Assembly: GCA_024331125.1 (NCBI GenBank)
Contig: JANDJI010000001.1
Span: forward strand, 652,001 to 716,000
DNA length: 64,000 nucleotides
Direction of reading: 5' to 3'
Source of the DNA: Nitrospira sp.
GTDB taxonomy: Bacteria > Nitrospirota > Nitrospiria > Nitrospirales > Nitrospiraceae
Numbering within the stretch: position 1 is the stretch's first letter; every line of letters starts with the position of its first letter. Of this stretch, positions 19,197 through 27,248 are shown one piece after another. A program made the translations under genes and the position numbers. A model generated the notes under the pieces. It was not told where the DNA came from. It did not search any database and worked only from the letters and a program-made list of their open reading frames with translations.

Positions 19197-19586
19197 TCAT
19201 GACCCTTGGCGATTCAGCAGCCGTTGCACGCAGGCTTTTAGCTCCGAGATCCGCACCGGTTTGTTGAAATAAGCGTCGGCACCCGCCTTCAACACGTCCT
19301 GCTCAGCCCGCGCGTCACCGAACGCCGTCATGACGATGATGGGACACCGGGGAGCCATCGTTCTCAACCGACTGATATAGTCCGGCCCTCCGGCCGGCAT
19401 GCGGAGGTCGGTGAGAATCACATCCGGCACAGACTCCATCACCATCCGAAAGGCTTCGTCGCCGTCCCTCGCCTGCCGCAACTGATAGTCGGAGCTCCAA
19501 AATTCGTCACAGAGCAGACTGAGCATCTCCCGGTCATCCTCGACGATCAGCATGACGGCCACCCTTCCTCTTGTCACGGTCGCCAT
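19197..19586 (-). CDS. Stand-alone response-regulator receiver protein
   Basis: A 129-residue single REC domain: acidic pair in LIVEDDREM, phospho-acceptor Asp in [10 protein letters not shown], Thr in VMTAFG and Lys in YFNKPV are all present. No output domain follows. Two starts are possible, ATG at 19586 or ATG at 19553 (MLIVEDD); the latter begins right at the domain and has AGGAAG about 11 bases upstream, so the true protein may be 118 residues. It lies upstream of the PAS/sigma-54 activator on the same strand and could relay phosphate or act as a phosphate sink with a distant kinase. Confidence 0.8.
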   Translation of the reverse strand: MATVTRGRVAVMLIVEDDREMLSLLCDEFWSSDYQLRQARDGDEAFRMVMESVPDVILTDLRMPAGGPDYISRLRTMAPRCPIIVMTAFGDARAEQDVLKAGADAYFNKPVRISELKACVQRLLNRQGS

Positions 19587-19871
19587 CCCCGCAATCCTAC
19601 CTTCCGTTTCTCGTACGCTTAAAAAGAAGGTCTGGCAAGGGGTATGCCGACCGAGAGCGAAGAAAAACCTTCAAAATTACGGCCGGTTTTCTCTAGAGAC
19701 CAACCCGGCTGACCATCGCTGGAGACAAAGGCGACAACCTGAGGGGATCCGCTGGCGCGTCATGCCACAGTGCCAAATTGAAAAATCGTCCCTGCTCTTC
19801 ACATGCTCTCCACATGATGGCCTCTCCGGCCGCCTGAAAACAGAGAATCCGATTCCTGTAGTGCTCCCCAT

Positions 19872-20646
19872 TTGTCAAGCAGCCACGAACTGAGTGCTGT
19901 GGCTGGCTCGGTGTTCTTGTTCGACCTGACACGGCGTCCGATACCCGATAGCCGAATGCAAATACCTGGTGTAGTCCATGCTGCCAGGGCGCGTTCCAGC
20001 TCCACTGGACTCGTCCACTCACGGAGCCAGAGGCGTTCTGCCTTCAGCGTCCGCATGAGCCGTTCGGTGTCAGCGTTCCCTTTCGGGTTGTTGGAACTCG
20101 TGAGCGCCTGCCTGATCCCGATCGTCGCGCACGTCTTCATGAACGCCACCGACGTTCGGCTGACAGCCGTTATCACTCATGAGGTGGAGTCCGTAGTCCC
20201 GGCTTCCATGAGGGAACTGGCGCTGCACTGCCTGCTCCAAAGCCAGGAGCCAGTGAACGGTCTTGGCGTGCAGCCAGGCCATGGTGGCCGACACTCTTCT
20301 TCGTGTACCCATCAAGGACCAGGACGAGGTAGCCCCAGCCGACCGGCTCCACCAGCACCTTCGTCATATAGATGCCCCACTAATTCGGGACCGTGGGGCG
20401 GGGCTGGCTCCGTATCGGCGTCTGTTGCGCCTTCAACCGAGGATTAGGCGAGACCCGCACGTGGTGGGCCCGCATGAGCCGCAGCAGGTGCTTCTTGTTG
20501 ATCGGCAGACCGTCCACAAACCGCAGCTGCGCCCAGATGCGCCGATAGCCCCAGAACGGATGCTCGGCTTTCAGGTGGTGGATTCGCTGTACGACGGACT
20601 CGTTCCCCTTCGCGACGGCGACTGCGGTGCACCGGCTCATGGCCAC
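19872..20646 (-). pseudogene. IS3-family orfB transposase remnant
   Basis: Pieces of the orfB product are found in different frames: an HTH_21-like part (RIHHLKAEHPFWGYRRIWAQLR), the start of the DDE domain (VGWGYLVLVLDGYTKKSVGHH) and its C-terminal part (NNPKGNADTERLMRTLKAE, with the conserved glutamate of DDE, then LERALAAW). At least two frameshifts separate them, so no active transposase is made. Confidence 0.75.
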
Positions 20647-20654
20647 AACTCCTC

Positions 20655-20914
20655 GTCGTTTTTTTGAGCTCCCGCGTCAGTTCACCGACCAGTTTCATCC
20701 GCCGAGCATTCTCCCGCTGCAGGCGCGCTTCGCGTTCCGTCTGCTGGGCAACCTCAAACGTCTTCGGAGCGTTGGCCAGCAATTGGTCACGCCACTGGGA
20801 CTACTGGGCTTGGCTGATCTGATAGTCCTGACACATCGTTGCCACCGGCTTGCCCCTCAGGCCCTCACGCACGATGGCGGCGTTGGTCTTGGCGTCCCAC
20901 TTCCGTCGCGTCAT
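20655..20914 (-). pseudogene. IS3-family orfA remnant with in-frame amber codon
   Basis: The frame starts MTRRKWDAKTNAAIVREGL, reads GKPVATMCQDYQISQAQ, meets TAG, and continues in the same frame with SQWRDQLLANAPKTFEVAQQ to LVGELTRELKK. Related orfA proteins have Tyr at the TAG position, so a single point change made the stop. The leucine-zipper part and the run of A for frameshifting to orfB remain. Confidence 0.7.
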
Positions 20915-20987
20915 GGCTGACCCCTCCCTGGTGGATCCGCCACTGGCTACTCAGTTCACACGGCCTTCGTCTTAGAGAGGAGCAGCA

Positions 20988-21059
20988 TAATAGTTCGAGG
21001 ATTCGCCGCCTTATGGGATTGGCCAAGGGGCCAAAAATGTCGGTAACTGGCATGGGCAA
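20988..21059 (-). pseudogene. ArsR-family regulator, 5' fragment
   Basis: The first 24 codons read MPMPVTDIFGPLANPIRRRI then LELL, matching the N terminus of ArsR-type winged-helix repressors (the usual pattern is D-x-F-x-A-L-A-x-P-x-R-R-x-I-L). The frame then runs into the end of the insertion sequence and no ArsR continuation is seen on the far side of the element, so the rest of the gene is lost. Confidence 0.5.
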
Positions 21060-21089
21060 ATAACTGGTTGGTCAGCGCCCAACTTTTGA

Positions 21090-21479
21090 TTAACTCCTTG
21101 GTTTAGCGTGAACGCTCAGCCAGTGTGCGAACTTATCACGGGTCATTCTGCCTGACGCTACCTGAAGAATCACGCTCTCCTGATCATCCACTGTTGCTCG
21201 AATCTCCTATCCGTTCAAAACAAGAAACGTCTCCATTGCCGCATGCGCTGTCCGTTTGTTGCCATCCACAAAGGGATGATTTTGGATGAGCGAGAAACCG
21301 AGGGATGCCGCTTTCTCCACAACTGTTGGATAAAGCTCTGCGCCGTCAAAAGTCATGCGCGGCTGTGCTACGGCTGACTCCAAGGCGCCCAAATCGCGGA
21401 TGCCTACCAAGCCACCCGACTGTTGCATCACGTGCTGATAAATTTCCAGTATCTCACGCAGAGTCAGGTGGCGCATCAA
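21090..21479 (-). pseudogene. doc: Doc-type (Fic family) toxin with premature amber stop
   Basis: The first 90 codons give a Doc-like death-on-curing toxin: LTLREILEIYQHVM start, GLVGIRDLGALESAV and the Fic motif HPFVDGNKRTA. A TAG at 21207-21209 then stops it, but the same frame continues (EIRATVDDQESVILQVASGR ending in AHWLSVHAKPRS) to TAA at 21090, giving the usual full Doc length of about 129 residues. Family members have Tyr after LNG, where TAG now stands. The start overlaps the antitoxin stop by four bases. Truncated Doc lacks the last helices and is probably inactive unless the codon is read through. Confidence 0.75.
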
Positions 21480-21673
21480 GCCAACCGTTGATAGAGTTCG
21501 GCATTCTTTTGGAGCACATGCTCCAGCGCTTTTCGGAATTCTTCTTCGGGACGGGAAAGTAACTCTTCAACACTGATGCGCACTAACTCTTCAGGAGCAA
21601 CTTGGAGAAGCGTGGCTATCTGCTGAAGTTTTTGTAAGCGGTCATCCGATAAGGCAATAGTGATAGTGGTCAT
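21476..21673 (-). CDS. Antitoxin of a Doc-type toxin-antitoxin pair
   Basis: A 65-residue acidic protein (ITIALSDDRLQKLQQIATLL then EELVRISVEELLSRPEEEF) has a short N-terminal strand followed by helices, like ribbon-helix-helix antitoxins that bind DNA as dimers and neutralise the partner with their C terminus. Its ATGA overlap with doc, 4 bases, indicates one translational unit. AGGAG precedes the start by 12 bases with a TATACT sequence between them. The pair starts 62 bases after an attC site, as expected for an integron cassette with its own promoter. Confidence 0.75.
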   Translation of the reverse strand: MTTITIALSDDRLQKLQQIATLLQVAPEELVRISVEELLSRPEEEFRKALEHVLQKNAELYQRLA

Positions 21674-21735
21674 ATAGTATAGACTCCTATTGTGTAAACC
21701 TTACCCATCCCAAATCACAAGGTTCATGACGTGCT

Positions 21736-21833
21736 GGCTAACAACGAAGTTGAGCAGCCCCCGGACAGGCGGCAAATCTGCGCGTGCACATCTGATGACT
21801 GTCTGGTGGGTCCGCTCCAACGACTGGTTAGGC
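21736..21833 (-). other. attC site (integron recombination site) 1
   Basis: On the minus strand the left end reads GCCTAAC-CAGTC-GTTGGAGC and the right end GCTCAAC-TTCGTT-GTTAGCC, with a partly self-complementary centre. The extra base lies in the left inner box (GTTGGAGC against GCTCAAC), which sets the orientation to the minus strand. The stop codon (TAA) of the phosphatase cassette is inside the left core box. Length 98 bases is within the attC range. Confidence 0.75.
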
Positions 21834-22239
21834 GACACCATCAACGCGCTCGGTGATGTGTGGGATCGCACACCCGGCGCGGTCGATTCCCGCACTGCAA
21901 TGGACGAGCACCGGTTTCGGTAGAGACTAGAGACTGGTATGCATTCCAGATTTGCTCGAGATGACGCGCAGTGAGCGGCGGCGATTGATGATCGCGAGCA
22001 GGAATGTGAGCGACCGAGAAACCAGCCTGTTGGCAGTAGGCCACCAGACCTGATGGAAGCAACGAGTAGAGTACGAGCCGGTCCTCGGCGAGAAGGCAGA
22101 TGATCGACTTGACACCGATACTGCCCCCTTCCTCCAACCAACGGTCGACATCCGCCCGCGCAACCATAGCGCCACGCTCGCCGGCGTAACCAGGGCGACT
22201 GCTTCGAGCTAATTGTTCCTGTATTACCCAGCTAACCAC
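21828..22239 (-). pseudogene. Dual-specificity/tyrosine phosphatase cassette gene, frameshifted by a 7-bp duplication
   Basis: The first part (SWVIQEQLARSSRPGYAGE ... IWNAYQSL) and, in another frame, PKPVLVHCSAGIDRAG carrying the protein tyrosine phosphatase signature HCxxGxxRxG belong to one small phosphatase of about 135 residues. The break is a tandem 7-base duplication TAGAGAC (21921-21927 and 21928-21934); removing one copy joins AYQSL directly to PKPVLVHC. The corrected gene ends in TAA within attC 1. The cassette probably once encoded a soluble phosphatase; as sequenced the active site is not made. Confidence 0.75.
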
Positions 22240-22454
22240 ATGCGTCTCCCTTGTCGCCTAACTATTGAGTATACTGACCGGCAAGCACGCCCGGGCAGAT
22301 TGCATACCGTGATGCGATTCTTGCGCGTGTTCCATCACTTGTCAACCTTGTCCACCGCGCCGCGTCGGCGTGCTATACAGATCGGCATCGTGCCGTTATA
22401 GCTGCAACGGGCTTACCCCTTGATCCGCACATCGGCTGGACTGCGGACACCCCC

Positions 22455-22665
22455 CACCTCAATTCAACATGTGGGCGTCGATTATGGTCGTTTGCTCATC
22501 GGTGTGCCCCAAGAGTTCTTGCACTGTCCGAGCATCGTAGCCGTCCTCCGGCAGGTGGGTGGCAAAGAAATGTGCGGCCGTGCGTGGCGGCTTGGTGGCG
22601 GCTTGGTGGCGGCTTGCCGGCTTGGCGACCCCGGTTTTCTTGACCACCTGCTTCACCGCCTTCTA
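22455..22665 (-). pseudogene. Integron integrase (intI) C-terminal remnant
   Basis: The minus strand encodes [17 protein letters not shown], then after a disturbed stretch [31 protein letters not shown] and AHMLN. This matches the end of integron integrases ([40 protein letters not shown]). The catalytic R-H region (TLRH) has been replaced by three tandem copies of an 11-base unit, and the catalytic Tyr (MIYTH) is Asp. The N-terminal two thirds are absent. Confidence 0.75.
22584..22616. repeat. Three tandem 11-bp repeats inside the intI remnant
   Basis: GTGGCGGCTTG occurs three times in a row without mismatch. It falls where the integrase box II (TLRHS) should be, so the expansion, probably by polymerase slippage, destroyed a catalytic segment. 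Confidence 0.9.
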
Positions 22666-22759
22666 CGGGACGGCCCCTTGGAGGTGGCACTTCCATGTTG
22701 TTTGAGGCGGGAACTGAGATCGATAGAGAGCGTCGAGGCCTTTCCGACCCACAGCGTCG

Positions 22760-22822
22760 GTCTAACAACGAAACCGAGCGCCCCGGCGTTCGTCGTGGTC
22801 TGCTTCAGTGGGATGGTTAGCT
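22760..22822 (-). other. attC site (integron recombination site) 2
   Basis: On the minus strand the left end reads AGCTAAC-CATCCC-ACTGAAGC and the right end GCTCGGT-TTCGTT-GTTAGAC, 63 bases in all. As in attC 1 the left inner box is one base longer than its partner, so orientation is the same. The brnA stop codon TAA lies in the left core box. The right half is nearly the same as that of attC 1 (TTCGTTGTTAG). Confidence 0.75.
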
Positions 22823-23053
22823 TGCTTTCCTTGTTTCTTCTTTCAACCGCTCGGCAATCCAAAGCTTAATAACCGATTGTCTCGTCACTCCAAGGCGGCT
22901 CGCCTGGGCATCCAGTGATTCGATCATCCAACTGGGGAAATCGACATTCACACGTCTCTGTTCATGTCCTGGGCGTCGGGCTTTCGAGAGGGCAAGGTGA
23001 GGTGTAATATCCTTCCTGTCATCAAACATCTTATCGAGATCCTTGGCTTTCAT
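22817..23053 (-). CDS. brnA: BrnA-type antitoxin
   Basis: The 78-residue product has an N-terminal acidic part and a C-terminal ribbon-helix-helix DNA-binding domain (RRVNVDFPSWMIESLDAQAS then RLGVTRQSVIKLWIAERLK). This is the layout of BrnA antitoxins (AbrB-unrelated, CopG-like) that neutralise BrnT and repress their own operon. It begins inside the end of brnT with a 23-base overlap, and its stop lies in attC 2, so the pair forms one integron cassette. The antitoxin itself looks intact. Confidence 0.8.
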   Translation of the reverse strand: MKAKDLDKMFDDRKDITPHLALSKARRPGHEQRRVNVDFPSWMIESLDAQASRLGVTRQSVIKLWIAERLKEETRKAS

Positions 23054-23305
23054 AGTACAGTTTCCTCTCTTCTTTTCTGGCTCTTCGGACTGAAATCAAC
23101 CGAATGCGTCCCTTCCGATAAGTAAAAAGGCCGACCACAACTTCTGCCCGAGAGCCGCAATGACAACATATCTGGGTTCGTCTTCGGTTCGCGCCGGGAT
23201 TTCGAGCCGGTCCTCGTCTTCCCACAGAAGTTGCGCCTCCACGAAATCGATTCCGTGCTTTTCGAAGTTGGCCCGGCTCTTCGAAGCATCAAACTCAAAA
23301 TCCAT
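23031..23305 (-). pseudogene. brnT: BrnT-type ribonuclease toxin with single-base frameshift
   Basis: The first 60 codons (MDFEFDASKSRANFEKHGID, then EAQLLWEDEDRLEIPARTED and LGQKLWSAF) and, in another frame, FTYRKGRIRLISVRRARKEE match the two halves of BrnT, a RelE-fold ribonuclease. The break is in a run of five T (about 23122-23128, GGCCTTTTTAC); one more T gives the expected WSAFFTYR. It is either a real inactivating deletion or a homopolymer sequencing error. Length after correction is about 91 residues, normal for BrnT. Confidence 0.75.
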
Positions 23306-23685
23306 GGTGGTATAGGAAATATATAGGTATGGATCTGCATGTCAACCAAGCAAGGAGTCGGTCGGCATGGCATCTGCCCCCTCTTGAGTAGATTTGGTCA
23401 GCTATCTCGGCTGCCCTCACCTCTCCACATTCTCTCTCTGAGCGGATGTTATCGCTGTCTTCCGGCAAATGGAATGTCAAGGGGTGGCGGAACGGATGGC
23501 GGCTTGCAGAGATTGGCGGTCCAGCTTTCTCGACTGCCTCTCTCTATACCTTCCGGGGGATGAATCCTTGGAATGGCATCCCCATTGGCTGAGGCTGAAA
23601 CTCCATTACCAGCCTCCATCCTTCACGGCATCCTGCGAGCTGGCGGCCGGCACAGAACGGCCTGGCGGCTCTTCCAGGCTTGCCG
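23306..23685. other. Intergenic region between integron and histidine kinase
   Basis: About 380 bases downstream of the kinase and upstream of the brnT cassette. No gene, attC or terminator could be supported here. Confidence 0.4.
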
Positions 23686-25593
23686 TCAGAGGCTTTTCGG
23701 CAATGAAACCGTAAACGTCGTGCCTTTTCCCTCCTCGCTTTCGACGGTAATCGCACCCTGATGTTCGTCGATGATCCCCTTGACGACGGTCAGCCCAAGC
23801 CCGGTCCCCTTGCCGAATTCTTTCGTCGTGAAGAACGGCTCGAACACCTTCGGCAGCATCTCTTGCGGAATCCCGTGACCCGTATCGGCCACCGTGAGCT
23901 TCACCGTGTTCTGGTCTTGCGTTAAGCCGACGCGCAAGGTTCCGCCCTGTGGCATCGCATGGATCGCGTTCGCCACCAAATTGATGAACACCTGGCTCAT
24001 TTGATCCGCGTCGGCCATCACGCCGGGGCATCGATCGTCCATCCTCAATTCCACCGTCACATGGTTCCGATCAAGCCGTTCTCGAAACAGCTCGATGCCG
24101 TCTTCGATGACGTCCTTCAGGTGGAGCGGTCGTCGCTCGGGAGGTTTTCGTCTGGCGAACGCAAGCAATTGATTCATGACCCTGGTAATGCGTTCAACCT
24201 GAGCAACGATCGTCTTGAGGCTCTTCTTGATCGACTCGTCATTCACGCGATCCATCAAATACTCGGCGCGGCCCAAAATCACGTTCATGGGCGTGCCGAT
24301 CTCGTGCGCCATGCCGGAGGCGAGCGTCCCGAGCTCCGCGATCCGCTCGGTCCTCCGGAGCTGTTCCTGAACCTGTTTAAGCTCCGTCACGTCGATTCCG
24401 GCCGCCACGACATAGTCCGCGTGCCCCGACGAATCGATGATCACCGTGTTCGCCCATGCGATGCGCCGCCTCTTTCCGTCCTTGCTCACCCAGTCGTGCT
24501 CATGTTCGTTGCGCAGCTCTCCCGCCACAAGGCGATCGAACACCGCTTTGACCGGCTCGACGTCCTCGGGCGCCAGAAGAAAACCCCAAACCGTTTTCCC
24601 GATGACTTCTTCCGAACTGTAGCCGGTCGCCTGTTCGCAGGCGCGATTGAAGCGGAGGATCCTGCCTTCTCGATCCAACACGACGACCAACGCCCCCGCG
24701 GTTTCCAAGACCGCCTCGATGAACGCGTGCTGTCTCCGCAGTTCTTCCACCACCCGTTGGTGCTCGGTGATGTCGCGGAGAATGACGGTGTAGTAGCGCT
24801 TGCCCTCGACGGAGACGTGCGAAATGGCCGCCTCGATGGGGAACTCTTCGCCGTTGGAGCGGAGTCCCATCACCGTCCCCAGCTTGCCCATTTTTCGGCT
24901 CGTCACGTTGGATTGCCCGAACGCCCGCACTTGCTGTCGATGCGCTTCGCGGAACCGGGCCGGCAGGAAACGATCAAGGGAATTCCCGACGGCCTCTTCC
25001 GCGGAACACCCGAACATTTGCTCGGCCGCCCGGTTGAACAACACGATCTTCTGCTCGTGATCCGTGGTGATGATGGCGTCCATGGCGGAGTGGATGATGC
25101 TGTCCAGCCTCAGTTGACTGGCCAGCAGTTTTTCCTCCGCCATTCGTAGCCCGGCGGCGGCCCCCAGCGCCGCCTCGTTCGCGTGGGAGCGGGCCTCCTG
25201 CGCCTCGATCATCAGCCCTTCGGCATGGGCCCGTTCGACTCGCTCGGACTTGAGTTCGTCTTGCGCACGCCTGTAACGGACCAGTCCCGTCGCGATCATC
25301 CAGATGACCACCGTACCCAACGCTCGGTTGAACAACGCATAGGAAGCCGACTCCGACCCCGGCTTGAGTAGAAAGACGACCCACACAAGCGCCGTCGCCA
25401 AGGCGGCATAGGCGAGCGGGAGAGACCGGCGGGGCGAAACAAACGTCAACAGCAACGGAAGGACATAGAGCATCGAGGCCGCCATTTCGAGCGGCGCCAG
25501 CGCGTCGATCAGCAAGACGACGATCGTGACGGTCGCGATCATCATCGGTGCCACGCGCATGATTCGACGACCCATCTCCTTCATCCGATCCAT
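23686..25593 (-). CDS. Membrane PAS sensor histidine kinase
   Basis: A 635-residue kinase with three predicted membrane segments in residues 15-105, a coiled coil (about 106-160), two PAS domains (about 160-280 and 290-405, each ending in a PAC-like RDITE or IDVTE), a HisKA dimerisation domain with phospho-acceptor His430 (GMAHEIGTPMN) and a HATPase domain with N (FINLVANAIHAM), G1 (VADTGHGIP) and G2 (GKGTGLGL) boxes. It lies 55 bases downstream of an NtrC-type response regulator gene, so the two form a two-component pair. The small periplasmic part means that the signal is likely sensed in the membrane or cytoplasm. Confidence 0.9.
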   Translation of the reverse strand: MDRMKEMGRRIMRVAPMMIATVTIVVLLIDALAPLEMAASMLYVLPLLLTFVSPRRSLPLAYAALATALVWVVFLLKPGSESASYALFNRALGTVVIWMIATGLVRYRRAQDELKSERVERAHAEGLMIEAQEARSHANEAALGAAAGLRMAEEKLLASQLRLDSIIHSAMDAIITTDHEQKIVLFNRAAEQMFGCSAEEAVGNSLDRFLPARFREAHRQQVRAFGQSNVTSRKMGKLGTVMGLRSNGEEFPIEAAISHVSVEGKRYYTVILRDITEHQRVVEELRRQHAFIEAVLETAGALVVVLDREGRILRFNRACEQATGYSSEEVIGKTVWGFLLAPEDVEPVKAVFDRLVAGELRNEHEHDWVSKDGKRRRIAWANTVIIDSSGHADYVVAAGIDVTELKQVQEQLRRTERIAELGTLASGMAHEIGTPMNVILGRAEYLMDRVNDESIKKSLKTIVAQVERITRVMNQLLAFARRKPPERRPLHLKDVIEDGIELFRERLDRNHVTVELRMDDRCPGVMADADQMSQVFINLVANAIHAMPQGGTLRVGLTQDQNTVKLTVADTGHGIPQEMLPKVFEPFFTTKEFGKGTGLGLTVVKGIIDEHQGAITVESEEGKGTTFTVSLPKSL

Positions 25594-25648
25594 CCCGGCC
25601 TGATTCGGAGCAGGCGGTCCCGCTCCTCTAGATGGTCAGAGGCGGTCT

Positions 25649-27031
25649 CTAGTCTTCCGACTGAGGTTTCCCTTCGATTTCGGCAAGTTTGCGATAGAGG
25701 GTCTTGCGATCGATGCCCAGAACGTGTGCGGCCTGATACTTGTTGCCGCCGGTCTTTTCAAGAATCTTTTTAATGTATTCCTTTTCGACCTCGTGCAAAG
25801 GCAGGCTCTTCTCCGCCGCCTCGTCCAGCACCCGGCGGTCGCCGCGCGCCCCTTGCACCGCCGGAGGCAAATCATCCGGAGACACCTTGTCTCCGCGGCT
25901 CAACGTAACGGCCCGTTCGATCACGTTTTCGAGCTCGCGCACGTTGCCCGGCCAGGCATAGTCGATCAACATCGCCAAAGCCGCTTCGCTGATCCCTTTG
26001 ACCAGTTTTCCTCCCGTCTCGGCGCACTTCTTCAGAAACGCATCGACCAGCAGCGGAATGTCCTCCCGCCGTTCGCGCAGAGGAGGCAGTTTTAATTCAA
26101 TGACGTTGAGCCGATAGTAGAGGTCTTCGCGGAACCGCTTGTTCTTCACTTCGTCGGCCAAATTAAGATTGGTCGCCGCGATGATCCGCACGTCCACCGC
26201 GATCGGCTTGGTGGCGCCGACCCGCCGGATTTCTTTTTCCTGGATCGCCCGCAGCAGTTTGGCCTGCAACATGAGCGGCAGCTCGCTGATCTCGTCGAGA
26301 AACAACGTCCCTTTCTGCGCTTCCTCGAACAACCCCCGTTTGTCCACCTTGGCATCGGTAAACGCCCCCCGCATGTGCCCGAACAACTCGCTCTCCAACA
26401 GTTGCTCCGGAATCGCGGCGCAGTTGACGGGGACGAACGGAGCCTCCTTGCGGCTGCTGTTGTAATGAATCGCCTTGGCGACCAGTTCCTTGCCCGTGCC
26501 GCTTTCCCCCGTGATCAACACGTTGGTCGGACTGTCGGCCACCCGGCGAATCAAATCAAACACCGCCTGAATCGCTTTGCTCTTGCCCAAAATCTGGTGA
26601 AAACTGTATTCCTTGCGCACTTCCTTGCGGAGCCGGTCCACTTCTCTCCGGAGCGCCGCTTCTCTGATCACCCGCTCGACGACCCGAATCAGCTCATCTT
26701 TCTTAACCGGTTTGGTGAGATAGTCGCTCGCGCCGTGCTTCATGGCTTCGACGGCGGTATCCACCGAGCCGAACGCGGTCATGAGCACCACGTTGACTTC
26801 CGGGTACTCTCGTTTGATTTGATTGAGCAGTTCGAGCCCCTGCATGCCTTTCATCCGGAGATCCGTCAGCACCACGGCATAATCTTCTTCCGCCAGGAGC
26901 TTCAGGGCTTCTTCGCCGCTTCCAGCCACGGACACCTGATGCCCCCGGTCCTTCAACATGTCCTGGGCCAATTCCCGCATGTCGGCATCGTCATCGACGA
27001 CCAGGATCGCGCCCCATTCTTCGGTCATCAC
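25649..27031 (-). CDS. NtrC-family sigma-54 response regulator
   Basis: 460 residues: receiver domain (phospho-acceptor Asp57 in VVLTDLRMKG), AAA+ domain (Walker A GESGTGKE at 175-182, Walker B GTLFLDEI) and a Fis-like helix-turn-helix (NKYQAAHVLGIDRKTLYRKL). The sigma-54 contact loop reads GAFTDA instead of GAFTGA, a substitution found in some active family members. It is the first gene of the operon with the PAS kinase. A 29-base palindrome 77 bases upstream of the start is a good candidate for its own binding site. Confidence 0.92.
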   Translation of the reverse strand: MMTEEWGAILVVDDDADMRELAQDMLKDRGHQVSVAGSGEEALKLLAEEDYAVVLTDLRMKGMQGLELLNQIKREYPEVNVVLMTAFGSVDTAVEAMKHGASDYLTKPVKKDELIRVVERVIREAALRREVDRLRKEVRKEYSFHQILGKSKAIQAVFDLIRRVADSPTNVLITGESGTGKELVAKAIHYNSSRKEAPFVPVNCAAIPEQLLESELFGHMRGAFTDAKVDKRGLFEEAQKGTLFLDEISELPLMLQAKLLRAIQEKEIRRVGATKPIAVDVRIIAATNLNLADEVKNKRFREDLYYRLNVIELKLPPLRERREDIPLLVDAFLKKCAETGGKLVKGISEAALAMLIDYAWPGNVRELENVIERAVTLSRGDKVSPDDLPPAVQGARGDRRVLDEAAEKSLPLHEVEKEYIKKILEKTGGNKYQAAHVLGIDRKTLYRKLAEIEGKPQSED

Positions 27032-27107
27032 CTTCTCCGTCTGCTACAGGACCATTTCTCTCTGGTAGAGACTCCCTTTGTTGTCCCAAACTGCAACGGC
27101 ACGACAG

Positions 27108-27136
27108 CCGTTCTGTCGCATTATGCGACAGAACGG
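27108..27136. promoter_or_regulatory. Perfect 13-bp-arm palindrome, probable activator site
   Basis: CCGTTCTGTCGCA, spacer TTA, then the exact complement. The core TGTCGCA-TTA-TGCGACA has the size and symmetry of an enhancer site for an NtrC-type dimer. It lies upstream of the response regulator gene, facing an oppositely placed membrane protein gene's 3' end, so autoregulation is the simplest reading. Without a U tract it is a poor terminator, although it could also fold as a hairpin. Confidence 0.5.
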
Positions 27137-27248
27137 ACTGATTTTCCCTGTTAGATGGGGAGGAGCTGCAAAGGCAAGACCATATTTTTTTGGAAGGCCG
27201 AGGCAAGAAGAGCTTAACAATCATTCATTCTGAGGCCGGACCGTGAGA

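Larger units (their letters stand above)
19872..20965 (-). mobile_element. Decayed IS3-family insertion sequence
   Basis: About 1.1 kb with IS3 organisation: orfA (helix-turn-helix) and orfB (DDE transposase) in overlapping frames joined at a run of seven A on the minus strand (20659-20665), a typical programmed frameshift site. Both frames are damaged. Imperfect terminal inverted repeats share GAACTGAGT, at 19887-19895 and, inverted, at 20949-20957. The right end appears to have cut into an arsR-like gene. Confidence 0.75.
21070..23305 (-). mobile_element. Decayed chromosomal integron segment
   Basis: The region holds two attC-type recombination sites in the same (minus) orientation, a C-terminal integron integrase remnant, and compact promoterless or toxin-antitoxin genes whose stop codons lie inside the first core box of the attC sites. 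Both features, stop codon in attC and toxin-antitoxin cassettes, are typical of sedentary chromosomal integrons. The integrase remnant lies on the same strand as the cassettes and between two of them, so the array has been rearranged. No intact integrase is visible. Confidence 0.65.

Noticed and set aside
21060..21110. Third attC site after doc
   Set aside because: The sequence has GTTGG and CCAAC near the doc stop but lacks paired core boxes in the right order.
22260..22440. attI site or integron promoter between integrase remnant and phosphatase
   Set aside because: CGCCTAAC occurs at 22254-22261, but no paired site or promoter could be identified.
27085..27105. Sigma-54 promoter for the response regulator on the minus strand
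   Set aside because: TGTCGTGCCGTTGCA has the right -12 box but TG, not GG, at -24.
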